Assembly (NCBI RefSeq): GCF_000715075.1
Contig: NC_134090.1
Span: 47,127,792-47,191,791, forward strand
Direction of reading: 5' to 3'
Source: Nicotiana tabacum
Taxonomy: Eukaryota; Streptophyta; Magnoliopsida; Solanales; Solanaceae
Length of the DNA: 64,000 nucleotides
Of this stretch, positions 10,304 through 21,048 are shown piece after piece. Position numbers and translations under genes: made by a program. The notes beneath the pieces are model-generated. The model worked only from the letters and a program-made list of their open reading frames with translations, made no database searches and was not told where the DNA came from. Every line of letters starts with the position of its first letter. Position 1 is the first letter of the stretch.

Positions 10304-12019
10304 CTTGGGATAATTTATGGTGTCCCAAGTCACCGGTTCAAATCCCGAATCGAGGAAAAGATTGACTCTGTTTTACAGTCCGCGAACACAGAAATCCGGG
10401 TAAGGAATTCTGTTAACCCGGGAGAAGGTGTTAGGCATTCCCGGGTTCCGTGGTTCTAGCACGGTCGCTCAACTTGTTATAATTGGCCTATTATCTGATT
10501 TTAATACATGTTTTAGCCTATGGTTCAATTTTAACTTATTAACCGCTCTTATTCATTTTTAGGAAGATTGCAACGTCATTTAAAATATGTCTTGAACCAC
10601 GTCACATAAATGCACCCGCGGTCCACGACACATTTTATTTAACGTTGTTGGGATTTGGATTTGGGTCACATGAAATGCACACCCGAGTTTAGGAAGGTAA
10701 TTTCAAATTACGCGACTAAAGCAACTACGCATTTTTCAACTTTGCGAGGGCCATAGAAAATTCGCTAAATTGCATGCCTCGAATTCTAAGGATTTAAAAT
10801 TAATTAAATGAGGGCCATGAGTTTTGTTGTTTTATTGTGGATGGAGTGGTATAAATTGATAAGTACAAAAGGCCTAAAGGAATGGGTTAGCTACATGTAT
10901 ATCACTGGAGCCTTTTGTTATAGCATACTACAATTCAGAAAGGTGGAGTTGACATTTATGTGAAAATAACAAAAGACATGTGCCAGCTTTGGGTTCATCT
11001 CCATATCATCTTCACAAGACCGGCTTTCGTTTTCAAATTCTAGAAAGAAACTAACAAAATTTTATAACAAAATAATGAATCTTAAATGACCATATGATCA
11101 CAAAAAAAAAAATCATGCTGAGAACTATTCGGATGAACCAGAAGGAACAAAACAAACATGGACATACAAAAATGCATTTTAAACTTGATTATAACAAAGA
11201 ACACTTAAAGTAATTAATTTATTTAATGCTATGCTAAAGAGAAAGTTGTAGTATCACCACTATAACTTCTACATTACCATTTTGAAGCAGAGGAAGTTGA
11301 ATCTTCACATGGTTAATTTAAGAAAATATGCAGCCAATAACATAAACTGAAGATAAGATCCTTCCACTAATGCAATCTATTTTTTTTTACATCTTAATGT
11401 TGACAAATTGTTCAACTTCACATACTTCTTTAAATTTCAAAATATGAACATGGTGCTACATGAGCTTGAAATCTAAATGTAAACAAAACAATACCTGCTG
11501 GTTACAAGTCATGAGCCAAGAAAAATAAAAAAAGTAAAAAAAAAAAACAAAAAACAAAAACGAGACAGAGTCATGAACATACTAAAATAACTTTAACATT
11601 TGTAAATCTCAATTCACTCAATCAAAGAAACATCATTCATGCGAACAGATTAAATACGAAAGAAACTTTATCAAAAGAACCAAATCAATTTGCTTCTGCT
11701 TCAATATAGATGCTCCGACATTTTTTAACTCAAGAGCTTGAATTACATACCTACAAGAGAGTGAATTCAAATGAATAAAATCTGAAAGTTGTAGAGTCAA
11801 TACAGCAGCAACAACAAAATCTCTATCAACTCTTCTTCAAACCCAAGATTCAAGGCCCGAAATATTGAAAGAAAAATTTAATGAAAATTTTCAACCTAAA
11901 TTTCTCTCCTCCCCCTCTCTTTTTTTTTCTCTTCTCAAATTTTCTCTTCTATTTATAGCAAAATTTTTGAGATTTTTCAGATTTTTTTTAAAAATATTTT
12001 ATTATTTTTTAATTAAAAG

Positions 12020-12420
12020 AAATCCCACTTACAAATTGCTTTTATTTTTTTTATAAAAAAAATCCCACCTTTCTTTACTTTTATTTTTTATATTCCAACT
12101 TTAATTACTTTTATCTTATTTAAAATCCAACTTTTTTTTTTACTTTTTAAAAGAGAATTCCACTTATTTAATTTTCTTAAAAAAACAATCCACTTTCTTT
12201 TGCTTTTCTTTTAAAAATGCTACTTTCTTTTACTTTAAATTTTTTTAATTTTCAGATACCTTTATATTTTTTTTAATTCCAACTTTCTTTTACTTTTTAT
12301 TTTTTTAAAATTTCCACAAAACTTTACTTTTATTTTTTTAATTTTCTACTTTCTTTTACTTTTTAAAAGAGAATTCCACCTACTTTTACTTTTTTTTTAT
12401 TCAATACTTCCCTTTTTTTT
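12020..12420 (-). repeat. Degenerate pyrimidine-rich tandem array in LTR A
   Basis: About ten imperfect units on the plus strand share a core like CCACTTTCTTTTACTTTT followed by an A-run, with unit lengths of roughly 25-45 bp. It lies in the U3 part of the LTR near its 5' end. Such arrays arise by slippage and often differ between LTRs of one family. Confidence 0.65.
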
Positions 12421-12873
12421 TAAATCACTCCTGAAAATTAAAAAAAAATTAATATTTTTTCGGAATTTTTTTATTATTTTAAAATAAAAATAAAAATAAA
12501 ATAATATTAATAGTAATAATTCACCTTTTAAATTTTGTATTTTTACCCTATAATAAAAAGTGTAACAAAACTAAAAATTGTAGGTTAAAACCCCTAAAAT
12601 ATTTACATAGAGAAAATGATAAAAAATTAAATATTATCAAAAATTAGGTGCTCACAAACGCGAATAAGTATTTACCATTAAGCTACTATCATTAACTAGA
12701 GGTTTCGAGGTCAAACTTTAAAAAGACAAAGAAAATCTGATAAGAAATATTTCATCTTTTAATGTATTTTTTACGACACAAATTCATATTAATTTGGTTC
12801 CATTTTTCAAATTTAGGTTTGGAAAGATCCTTTCCTCAAGATAAGTGAACTTCCTTATAGTCCACTTACCATC

Positions 12874-13061
12874 AGGGGCGGATCCAGAGAAAAGGATATG
12901 GGTTCCCGTGAACCTAGTAATTTTTGCATAAACCTTAATATTTGTACTAAAAATTTTATTAAAAGTATAAGAATATTTAGCTTGGAACTCAGTTCGTTGG
13001 TCCAGTTATCACTTGAGATTATTGTAGGAACCCATAAGCTTAAAATTCTAGATCCGCCTCT
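12874..13061. mobile_element. Short inverted-repeat element (MITE-like), 188 bp
   Basis: Left end AGGGGCGGATCCAG and right end CTAGATCCGCCTCT are inverted copies with 12 of 14 matches. No coding capacity. I could not find a clear target-site duplication, so the superfamily is open. Confidence 0.5.
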
Positions 13062-13165
13062 ACGTACGATAGTTTTAAACACATAATGTGTAGTATCCCA
13101 AAACCTTTGGGCGCAAGCAAGAATCAGAATAAACAATGGGAACAACTTGGAAAAAAAAAAGGAGA

Positions 13166-13330
13166 AGTTTTATTGTGTGTCTCATACAACTTATATTAGT
13201 TGTGTGAGATTTCTTTTTGTCTCACAAATTTGTGGACCCTAATCTTACACTTCTGGGTCCACGTAAAACGTGGATTCACAAAACTATGAGACATCATACA
13301 ACTAGTGTCAGACACAAAATAAAATTTTCC
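13166..13330. mobile_element. Foldback MITE-like repeat in the gene's upstream region
   Basis: The two ends are inverted (TTTTATTGTGTGTCT at about 13168 and AGACACAAAATAAAA at about 13310), and internal segments such as GTCTCA...TGAGAC and GGACCC...GGGTCC can also pair. The block is about 165 bp and could fold into a long imperfect hairpin, lying 230 bp upstream of the small gene's ATG. Confidence 0.5.
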
Positions 13331-13562
13331 CGCCTTACCCAACAAAAACCACTTTAAAATAATAGTCCTCACTCCTCACACATTGTGTGTATCCCCCTGG
13401 CAACCTTATCCATTTTCCTGCGTACCTAAAATCCACCGTTTGGTCTTCTCCATATATTGTCCAAAGCCAACATTTCTTTACACATCAAATTTAAAGCTCT
13501 CAAAAGAAACAACCCTACTTCCCAAAATTTTAAAAAGAAAAAAAAAAACTTTTTTAATTACT

Positions 13563-13823
13563 ATGGCTGAGATTGCTATGTTAGTTGCAGAAGAGTATGA
13601 AAGGAGGGTCAAGAATTCAAGAAAATTTGGTGCTGAAGAAGAAATACAATTCTTCTCTTATTTCTCATCAGTTTTGGGCCAGAAGTTTAATGGCTATTCT
13701 TCTAAAATCAAGATGACGATTGGAGAAACCAAGATTAATGAGCTGTTGATGATCAAAAGAGGAGTTTTTGGAACTGAGAGTGAGATTGGACTTGCAGCTA
13801 TTAATGGTGTCTTTTCTGCTTGA
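13563..13823 (+). CDS. Orphan small protein, 86 aa, candidate host gene
   Basis: I do not recognise this protein. The frame is open further upstream (to 13383), but I chose the ATG at 13563 because it has A at -3 and G at +4 and begins Met-Ala-Glu. The N-terminal half is rich in charged residues (MAEIAMLVAEEYERRVKN) and looks helical; the rest is mixed, with no signal peptide, membrane segment or known motif. It is single-exon as far as visible and is not part of any neighbouring element. Downstream, a solo LTR at 13971 sits about 150 bp past the stop, in what was probably the 3' UTR; an AATAAA lies beyond it near 14645. It could be a real small gene or a fragment of one. Confidence 0.5.
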   Translation: MAEIAMLVAEEYERRVKNSRKFGAEEEIQFFSYFSSVLGQKFNGYSSKIKMTIGETKINELLMIKRGVFGTESEIGLAAINGVFSA

Positions 13824-13970
13824 AGTGAAGAAAAATGGCACCTTTGAATCTTATTTTTAGCTTAATTTACATAGTTCTGGAAAAAAAATGTTGTATATGT
13901 ATGTCATCTTTAGTTTATTCCTCTTTTTGTCTCTTTTCGAATTTGTAAATAGTAAAATTTGCATTTTGTC

Positions 13971-14532
13971 TGTATTGGGAAAAAACTGAGTCTGAATATT
14001 GAAGATGACGTGTCATGACACGTGGACTGGTTAAAAGGTCAAAACGCAATGAATAGCCAAGAGGCACGGGCGACAACAAATAGGGGGAAAAGAAAGCAAC
14101 ATAAGTGTGGACCGTTACTAAAATATGTACGAGTCTCGTACCTATTCGAGTCGTTTAAAGATTAAAGATCAGAAGAAGTTGAAGATACGAATATGATGAC
14201 GCAAAAGAATCCAAATACAGCATTAAATGTCAAATACGTTAGAGAATCTGAATTAAATAGAAATGATTGTGTAATGTTTCTTTTAAATATCATTTATTGC
14301 TCATAATTGCCTCATTAAGACAAAGACATTATATCTTCTCCTAGAATCAAATATAAAAGGGGAAAGACTCAACATCTGTAAGGACACGAAAGACGATTAA
14401 GATCTTACTGAAATACAAAACTATTTACTGCTTTACCATTATTCTCAAAAATATTTTATTTTCGTCTCCTGATTATCAGTAACCCGAATTTCTTTCTAGC
14501 TTTGACCAAAGATTTAGATTTTTGGTTAAACA
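13971..14532 (+). mobile_element. Solo LTR, 562 bp, with perfect 5 bp target duplication
   Basis: It begins TGTATTGGGA and ends TTGGTTAAACA, flanked on both sides by TTGTC (13966-13970 and 14533-14537). It contains a TATA-like ATATAAAAGG near 14350 in plus orientation and a perfect 16 bp palindrome ACGTGTCATGACACGT at 14008-14023, overlapping a G-box (CACGTGG) and a TGACG motif. No internal genes remain, consistent with recombination between two LTRs. The superfamily is not assignable from the LTR alone. Confidence 0.85.
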
Positions 14533-14537
14533 TTGTC

Positions 14538-15496
14538 TTTGACAGAATGGTAAAAGAGTCAAAATGTGACTCGTATCTGATAATTTCTTCTTCTAAAAAT
14601 GGAATGTATTTCAGCTGTGAATCTCGATGCTTGTGCTTGATGTAATAAATATATGGAATTAATAACCTTGAAAATGTTTCTTTTTCTTATATTTCTTTAG
14701 TTTTTACTTTTTAGTATTGAATATCTTGTTAATTTACCATTAGTTTCTCTGTTTTGATTTGAAATGTTCATATCATGAGATAACTTACAGGTATAAGTAA
14801 ATCAGGTATAAGTTAATCAGGTGTTAATTTTAACACTGAGATAACTTACACCTTATAGAAGGTGGGGTAATTAGCACTGGTATAATTTATACTTTCTTTT
14901 TAGAAATTATGCAATTGTCATTCTTAATACAACATACCAAACAATAAATAAACAACAATCCCAGCATAACTACTCCCAGCATAACTTATCCCAATATAAC
15001 TTATACCGGTATAAATCCAGCATAATTTATACCGGTATAAATCATATTCCAACCAAACGACCCTTGAAGTTTTTTTTTTTTTAAAATTCATGTCCAGTCT
15101 AATATTCTCACATAAATTAAATATCTTTGAAATCTTGAGTTTTTTTCCAAAGTTCGTCTCTAGTAAAATATTCTCACATAAATTTAGACAAAAAAATATA
15201 TTTTAGGAGTTTTATAACAAAAGAGTATATTTTTGGAGTAGTTGTTTATGTGTATATATAAAATATGCTTTGAAATACTTCAACAACGATAGACAAAACA
15301 GATATACCAGCTCAACAACAATAAAGAAAAGTTACCCCCCTCAAAAAAACCCAAAAAAAACAATAAAGAAAAAGAAGAGGACCTTAAGGAGTCGTTTGAC
15401 CATGAATTTATTATTATTTTTTTGGAATAATATTTCATTTTATTTCAAATTGGAGTTGGATTTCAAATTTGAAAAAAGTGCTCCAAACCTGTTTCC
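14538..15496. other. Non-coding stretch with ATAC-rich palindromes
   Basis: No gene is seen. At 14785-15060 is an AT-rich repeat with units like CCCAGCATAAC and two nearby copies of the palindrome TTATACCGGTATAA (15001-15014, and 15027-15040 within an 18 bp palindrome), ending CCAACCAAACGACCC. It may be a decayed MITE. The rest is unique-looking AT-rich sequence. Confidence 0.45.
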
Positions 15497-15726
15497 AACT
15501 CCATCTTCATAAATTCCAAATGAAGTGCTCTCTTTTTCCTTCAGAAAAAGTATAATCAAACACATCTCTATCTTCAATTCCAACTAAAGTAAAAAATATC
15601 TCTACAACTAAGGCTAACATCTCACATACCTCCCCCGGTATGACCTCATCACCACCCAATACCATGGAACTTTCACACCATATTCCACCGGAACCACCAG
15701 ATAAGCCCCCTACCACATGAGACCTA

Positions 15727-16748
15727 ATGATGGAGGATCTACCCCCTCCCCCCAAGCAATCCTTCAAAGAAGCACCAGTGGATATGAGATTAACCACCAC
15801 AAGCAGTTACAACCCTGACTATCTCACAATCAACATATTACTAGAACCACCAACGATTAATGATCCTATTGCTCTAACTCAAGAAGATGAAGCAAGATTG
15901 TACCATTCCTGGCGTTTTTCCGTCATTGTTAAACTTTTCGCTAGACGGATCCCCCACCTAACACTCAAAGCTAAACTAAGAGAGTTGTGGAAACCAGAGG
16001 AAAATCTCATCCTAATTAACCTAGGATGAGATTTCTTCACTATTAAGTTCAATTTGGAAGAAAGCATGGCCAAGACTCTTTATGGTGGGCCATGGTTCGT
16101 TTTTGGGAACTTCCTAATAGTGTGCATATGGGAAAAAAATTTCGTCCCTGGTGGAACTATCCTCACCTTCACCGCTATCAGGATACGACTCCCCTAGCTA
16201 CTAACAGAATTTTACGATCGCGATATCTTAGAAAGAATAGGACCAAGAGCTGGTAGGCTCCTCAAAGTGGACTCTTGCATATCCTCCACCTTAAGAGGCA
16301 GGTATGCTAGGCTCTGTATACAAGTTCCACTGGAATCTCCAGTTATCAAGGCTATCACAATCGGATCACACACTCAACCAATTATCTGTGAAGGCGAAGG
16401 CATCATGGGTATAGGCTGTGGGAGAATTTGTCATACCAACAACAGATGCAACTACCAAACAATCAATCGATCGATCCCCCATCGAACTAACCAAAAAAGG
16501 ATGAAGATGAGTGGCAAATGGTGCGATTCCATAACAACAAGAAAGGAAAACAAAGGCCCACAAACCCTATACGCCAAGAACCAAACATAGAAGCTAAATG
16601 GATCCAGGTAAAAATACTTGATGCTATTACATGTAAATTCCTAAGCACTCAAACATTTCATTATCAGGGGAAACCCATGCATTCTATAGAAAAGGGGCTG
16701 AAGAATCAACCAGGTAAGCTAAAGATTGACAATTTACATACCCTCTAA
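15727..16748 (+). pseudogene. LINE ORF1 with DUF4283-like domain and zinc knuckle
   Basis: After a Pro-rich N-terminus the frame shows the DUF4283 pattern of plant LINE ORF1: LKAKLRELWKPEENLILINLG, then KTLYGGPWFVFGNFL, RIGPRAGRLLKVD and RGRYARLCIQVPLESP. A zinc knuckle follows near 16416 (CGRICHTNNRC). ORF1 proteins bind LINE RNA. Stops at about 16030 (TGA) and 16195 (TAG) and a frame change in an A-run near 16495 break it; the frame resumes with RFHNNKKGKQRP. The strand is clear, the start codon less so. Confidence 0.75.
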
Positions 16749-17754
16749 TTTTCGGCTTAGCCCATTAACACAACCTCAAACTAAAAAGATTCTAAACTAC
16801 ACCCGCCCTCAGTTTCAACTACCCAACCCAGGAAAAAGCACCTAGTACCCAAACCCAAACTCTAGAAATGGAGCCCACAATGGGCAAGTAGCCCAAGGAT
16901 GGAACCCTGAATATCGCACATGCCAACACATGCCCACACATGCACACCATACTTACACTCCCCACCCCACCTCACCTTACCCCAAACTCCTTCTTCTCCT
17001 CTCACTGTCTCTACCAAATCCATCCCTGCATTTAGCCCCAAATTTTTACCAAATCGGCTAACTGCAATAGGTAATCATCACTCTACAATAGATAAAGTAA
17101 CACCTTCTGTTTCGTCAAGCAAACCCCCACATCAGAAGAAATCCCCAAACACTAATGAAATCAAGGGAAACGTCTATGCTATTACCACTTTGGGTAATAA
17201 ATTTTCCAACATAACAACCCTCAAATCCGATACAAACAATGACCCAACAACCAACAACAAATCAAGAAAACATGGAGGAAGAACCCATTCCACCATTGAC
17301 ATTAATCTCAGAGCCTCTCCCACCAAATCACTCGCCGGGATCTGTCTAGAGCTGTCTATGTAGGGGCAAAGCCAAATCTTCAATATGAAGATAGGCTCAA
17401 TCCCAATATCGATTCACGTGCAAGACCCACTCTTCCCAGCCTAGTCTATAACGGCGGATCTGAACCATGGCATGGAGAGCTTTGACCACCAATTATGGTT
17501 AACCACACTCCTCCAAGCCCAGTACTCGAACATGACAAGGAACCTGTCAACGAAGGAGTTCAACCTGCTAATGAGCCAGTGTGCCAGACAATGCCCTTCT
17601 TTCCCAAGATCAGTGTAGAGAAACCACCAGAAACCCCATCCTTCCTTATTTGACCCCCACATCAATCCTAGAAATGGGGCCTGTGATATCCCCATCAGTA
17701 GCTCCAGTTATAATGACCCCACCGGAGGGCTCAAAGTGCTTCACCAGACACTAG
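16749..17754 (+). other. Pro/Thr/Ser-rich LINE ORF1 tail and decayed sequence
   Basis: Frame 16920-17363 encodes a low-complexity Pro/Thr/Ser/Lys-rich segment, as found in C-terminal parts of plant LINE ORF1. The remaining 390 bases hold no recognisable gene. The LTR junction is at 17754/17755. Confidence 0.5.
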
Positions 17755-18462
17755 TGTGACGATCCGACCCATTATTTTGTGTAATGCGCTCCATTTTCCC
17801 TTTTTTTCTTCACACATGTGTGTTTATAATTTTATGAATTACAAGGTTTGTTAGTTTCGTTCTGGGAAGATTTCAAGATGATTTAGACCCTTTGATTCTT
17901 GGCTTAGACGCCTAAGTTGAAAATGTTAACCTAAATTTGACTTTTGTAAAATGACCCCAGAATGGTGTTTTGATGACTCAGATATCTTCATATAGTAATT
18001 TTTCACTTGGGCGTATACCCGAAATTGAATTCGAAAGTCCGTAGGTTGATTTGTGTGTTTTTGCCGAAATTTGGCAATTTGAAGTTGAAAAGTTTGATCA
18101 TAGGTTGACTTTTATCTATCAGGCTCAGAATTTAATTTTGTGATTTGGAATAGGTCCGTTATGCTATTTATAACTTGTATGCAAAATTTGGTATTATTTG
18201 GAGTTGAATTGATAGGATTCGGACGCTTAGTTGCAATTCTAGTAGTTCTTGAACTTTACTTCAAAATTAATGCGTTTAGTGTTTGATTCATAGTTCTAGA
18301 TGTTATTTTTGTGTTTTGATCGCGTGAGCGAGTTCTTATGAAGTTTTTAGACTTGTGTGGATAAATAGTTTGAACCCCAAGGGCTCGAATGAGTTTCAGA
18401 CTTATTTTGGAATGAATTGAACTGAAAATAGAATTGTTGGCATTGTTGGTGCTCTGTTATCG

Positions 18463-18672
18463 CAATTGCGAAGTTGATTGGGGGGGGGGGGTATATGATG
18501 CCGCAATTATGACTGACCCCTTGGCAATTGCGAAGTCAGCAGGCTTGGGGCTTGGGTCGCTTTTGCGAAGATGTCCAGCTTTGCAATTGCGGCAATTGTT
18601 GAGGCTGTCAGGGTTCACAAATGCGATCCCTGGTCCGTAATTGCAAGGGTTCGCATGTGTCGCAAATGCGAC
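18463..18672 (+). repeat. Palindrome block in the chromovirus LTR
   Basis: Repeated words such as CGCAATTGCG, GCAATTGCGG and TCGCAAATGCGA recur six or more times in about 210 bp, starting about 710 bp into the LTR. A 12-G run lies inside at 18480-18491. Equivalent blocks stand at similar offsets in the LTRs of C and D. Confidence 0.7.
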
Positions 18673-19505
18673 ATGTGCAGCTAGACAAAAGGGCTGGGAG
18701 TTGGGATTTTTCAACATATTCTCTCATTTTAGAACTCTAGACTCGGTAGAAGGCAATTTGGAGAGGGAATTTTTACCTACAAACTTTGGGTAAGTGATTC
18801 AAATTAATTTTCAACTATATTTCATCAATATATCTTATAATTATAATCAAAATCATGTGAATCAAAGTAAAAAATTGTGAAACTTTGTCAAGTTTTTGAA
18901 AAATAAGAATTTGAGTTTTGAGAGTCGATTTGAACTCGGATTTTGAAACTAATCATATATATGGATTTGTGGGGTTATTGATAGTATCTACTTTTGGACC
19001 TGGGTTTTGACCGGACGAGCCCCGGGTTGACTTTTGTTGACTTTTTTGAAAAAGTGTAAAGATCATAACTTTATATATTGTAATTATTTTCTCTTGCATT
19101 TTTTGATAATATTAAGTCAATTTTGGTTAGATTTGATCCGTGTGGAGGCAAATTTTAAGGGAAATGCTATTTTCGAGGGTTGAGTTGGCAAAGTTAAGGT
19201 TATCTTGCCTAACTTTGTATGGGGGAACCACTCCTTATAATTTGAGATTGATTGTATTATTTGTGCTATATGAAAGTTGTGTACGCAAGGTGACGAGTGG
19301 GTACACAGGTTGTATATGGTATTTGACCGGTTAGGCTGCTAGACTCTTTCCACGCCTTAATTAAATTGTCACATCATGTTTTAAATTCTCATAGTCAATC
19401 TACTCTTACTTGTGTTAGTCTATCCTTATATGCCTTATTTGAATTTGTTAACACTTGTTCTACATCTTACTTGGTACCTTGCTCTTATGCTTTAGTTGAA
19501 GTTGT

Positions 19506-19740
19506 TGCTTCTTTCATTGTTACATGTTATCTCTTCTATTATGGACTTATTATTTAAAGTCATTGCTATATGTTATCTCTTCCATTATTGATTTATCCTT
19601 ACTTGAAGTCATTGTTACATGTTATATCTTCCATTGTTATTACACGTTATCTCTTCCATTGTTGATTTATCCTTATTTGAACCTGATTTATTCTTATTTG
19701 ATATCATGGTTACACATTATCTCTCTCATTGTTGAGTATT
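19506..19740 (+). repeat. Degenerate tandem repeat, units of about 50 bp
   Basis: About five imperfect copies of a unit containing CATTGTTACATGTTATCTC and TTCCATTGTTGATTTATCC. It lies in the downstream half of the LTR fragment. Confidence 0.65.
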
Positions 19741-19993
19741 AGTGTTGAAGTTGCGAAAGTCGATATCGCATTGAGGCAAAGTGTTAATTGTTGAGATATC
19801 TTTCTTGTTGAGAAGTTTACATTCATTGTTATTGTAGATATTCTTGTACATATTGTGGTTGAGCCATGGGCTATTATTGTAGAAACATGAGCTATTGTTG
19901 TGGAAATATTAATATTGTTGATTATTGGCAAGATGTGACATATGGGCACTTATGATGCGAGTTGTTATTGTGATGTGATATCAATGCGCATGC

Positions 19994-20300
19994 GGCTAGG
20001 GTGGGCATAAAATCCAAAAAATCAAATTCCGAACCAAAACGAATTAATTTGTTATTTCGGTTTCGGCTTTTCAGTATTTTGCTTTATTTCGATACAAAAA
20101 TTTTGGTATATCGGTAATTCGGTACGATATACGATATTGAATTTTTGATATTTTTGTATTTTGGTATACCGAAATACCAAAATAGTTTAGTCCAAGCCCA
20201 ATTTTCTTTTAGCCCAATAACTTTAAGCCCATAACTCAAAAGTCTAAAACCCCTAATTCCCTAATCCCTTACCCTCAGCATAGCGTGGCTTAAGACCAAA
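19994..20300. repeat. TTTCGGT-rich sequence of unknown class
   Basis: It opens GGTGGGCATAAAATCC and is dense in TTTCGG, TCGGTA and their complements, including TTGGTATACCGAAATACC, which is partly self-complementary. No coding sequence. It separates the chromovirus LTR from the copia remnant and may be a short non-autonomous transposon. Confidence 0.4.
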
Positions 20301-20322
20301 TATTAACCCCCTTAAAGGGGAC

Positions 20323-21048
20323 TTGAATAACCATTATGGAAAAAGTATAGAACATGAAAAAGATGATCTAATGGTTGTTGTGGTAAACTTAAAAGAAACC
20401 ATTGCGTGTGTAAGTAAAGAAAACAAAACCTTGACTGAGAGAGTTTCTATCATTGAGCAAAAGAGAGATGACCTAGTAGTGGTGGTAGTAGACTTTAAAG
20501 AGACAATTGAGAAATTTAAAATGGAAAATAGGCCTAAAAAGGGAAAGGAAGTTGCGAGTGAGGCACACATTAAGCTTGAAAATGAGTTGAATTTGGTGAA
20601 GACTAGCCTGTGTGCTGAACTTGAGAAAAACAAACAGCTTCAGGATGAACTAGGGAAAGTAAAGAGTGACCTTGAAAAATCGCTTAAGTAGACCTGGTCC
20701 TCTCATGTTATCACTTCCATGTACACCAATAGCGGGGGAAATATGCAGGGGATTGGGTTTCAAAGGGAAATGACTCCCTACAACCCTCATAGCAAGTATG
20801 TTACTGTAACCGACAATTGGCTATGTACCCACTGTGGTAACAATGGGCACCTCAAGGAAAACTGCATGGCCAGGGTTCAGTCTCATCAGAAAAATAAAGT
20901 CTTTGCTGAGAGAGTAACTATTGCTAAAGGACCTGGTCTGTCAAATAGGAAACATATAATGTCTGCTTGGACTAAAAGAGCACTCATTCATCCCTTCTCT
21001 CTTAACAAGGGACCCAAACTCGTTTGGGTTCCTAAATCTACCCTTTGA
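20323..21048 (+). pseudogene. gag: copia gag C-terminal part
   Basis: The first 120 codons are a charged coiled coil with internal duplication (KDDLMVVVVNLKETI and RDDLVVVVVDFKETI). After an in-frame TAG at 20689-20691 the frame goes on to a zinc knuckle, CTHCGNNGHLKENC (C-X2-C-X4-H-X4-C), which binds RNA. The N-terminal capsid part is missing and the frame ends with TGA at 21046. Confidence 0.82.

Larger units (their letters stand above)
1..12656 (-). mobile_element. Ogre/Tat-type Ty3-gypsy element A, partial
   Basis: The element reads right to left: 5' LTR (10193-12656), tRNA-Arg-type primer site, leader, ORF1, gag, aspartic protease, intron, RT with degenerate RNase H, archaeal-type RNase H, and the start of integrase at the window edge. 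An extra ORF before gag, a PRO-RT intron and two RNase H domains define the Ogre branch of Tat. All genes carry nonsense or frameshift mutations except the last 1.2 kb. The 3' LTR lies outside the window, so the target-site duplication cannot be checked. The layout is seen directly; the lineage name rests on family knowledge. Confidence 0.93.
10193..12656 (-). repeat. 5' LTR of element A (2464 bp)
   Basis: On the element strand it begins TGTGAGCACC at 12656 and ends GGTGTGACA at 10193, with TG...CA ends next to the primer site. Near its 3' end is a block shared with element E (GTGCTAGAACCACG, then TTAACAGAATTCCTTA in A and the related TTAACAAAATTCCTTA in E) and a second copy of the primer-site core at 10294-10303. 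The U3 part near 12020-12420 is a pyrimidine-rich degenerate tandem array. The partner LTR is outside the window. Confidence 0.85.
12657..13562. other. Non-element spacer upstream of the orphan gene
   Basis: Apart from two MITE-like repeats (12874-13061, 13166-13330) I see no gene or retroelement here. The last 200 bases before the ATG at 13563 are presumably the promoter and 5' UTR of the small gene; an AT-rich CATATATTG at about 13449 could act as a TATA element but is not compelling. Confidence 0.5.
15497..17754 (+). mobile_element. L1-type LINE remnant: ORF1 region only
   Basis: The homology to plant LINE ORF1 proteins extends over about 1.5 kb. No endonuclease or RT of ORF2 is present, because a chromovirus LTR begins at 17755 and cuts the element. 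The 5' boundary is uncertain. Confidence 0.7.
17755..19993 (+). mobile_element. Chromovirus (Del/Tekay-type) LTR fragment
   Basis: It starts TGTGACGATCCGACCC, the style of the other Tekay LTRs here, and shares their order of parts: a short palindrome block (18463-18672), a donor-like GGGTAAGTGATTC (GT at 18790), and a segment GTGACGAGTGGGTACAC. No typical LTR end or primer site follows, so the 3' end is truncated near 19993. It was inserted into the LINE remnant. Family assignment is by resemblance to elements C, D and G. Confidence 0.7.

Noticed and set aside
18480..18491. Run of 12 G as a regulatory quadruplex
   Set aside because: A single homopolymer within the palindrome block; could be slippage or a sequencing artefact. 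Not supported as a feature on its own.
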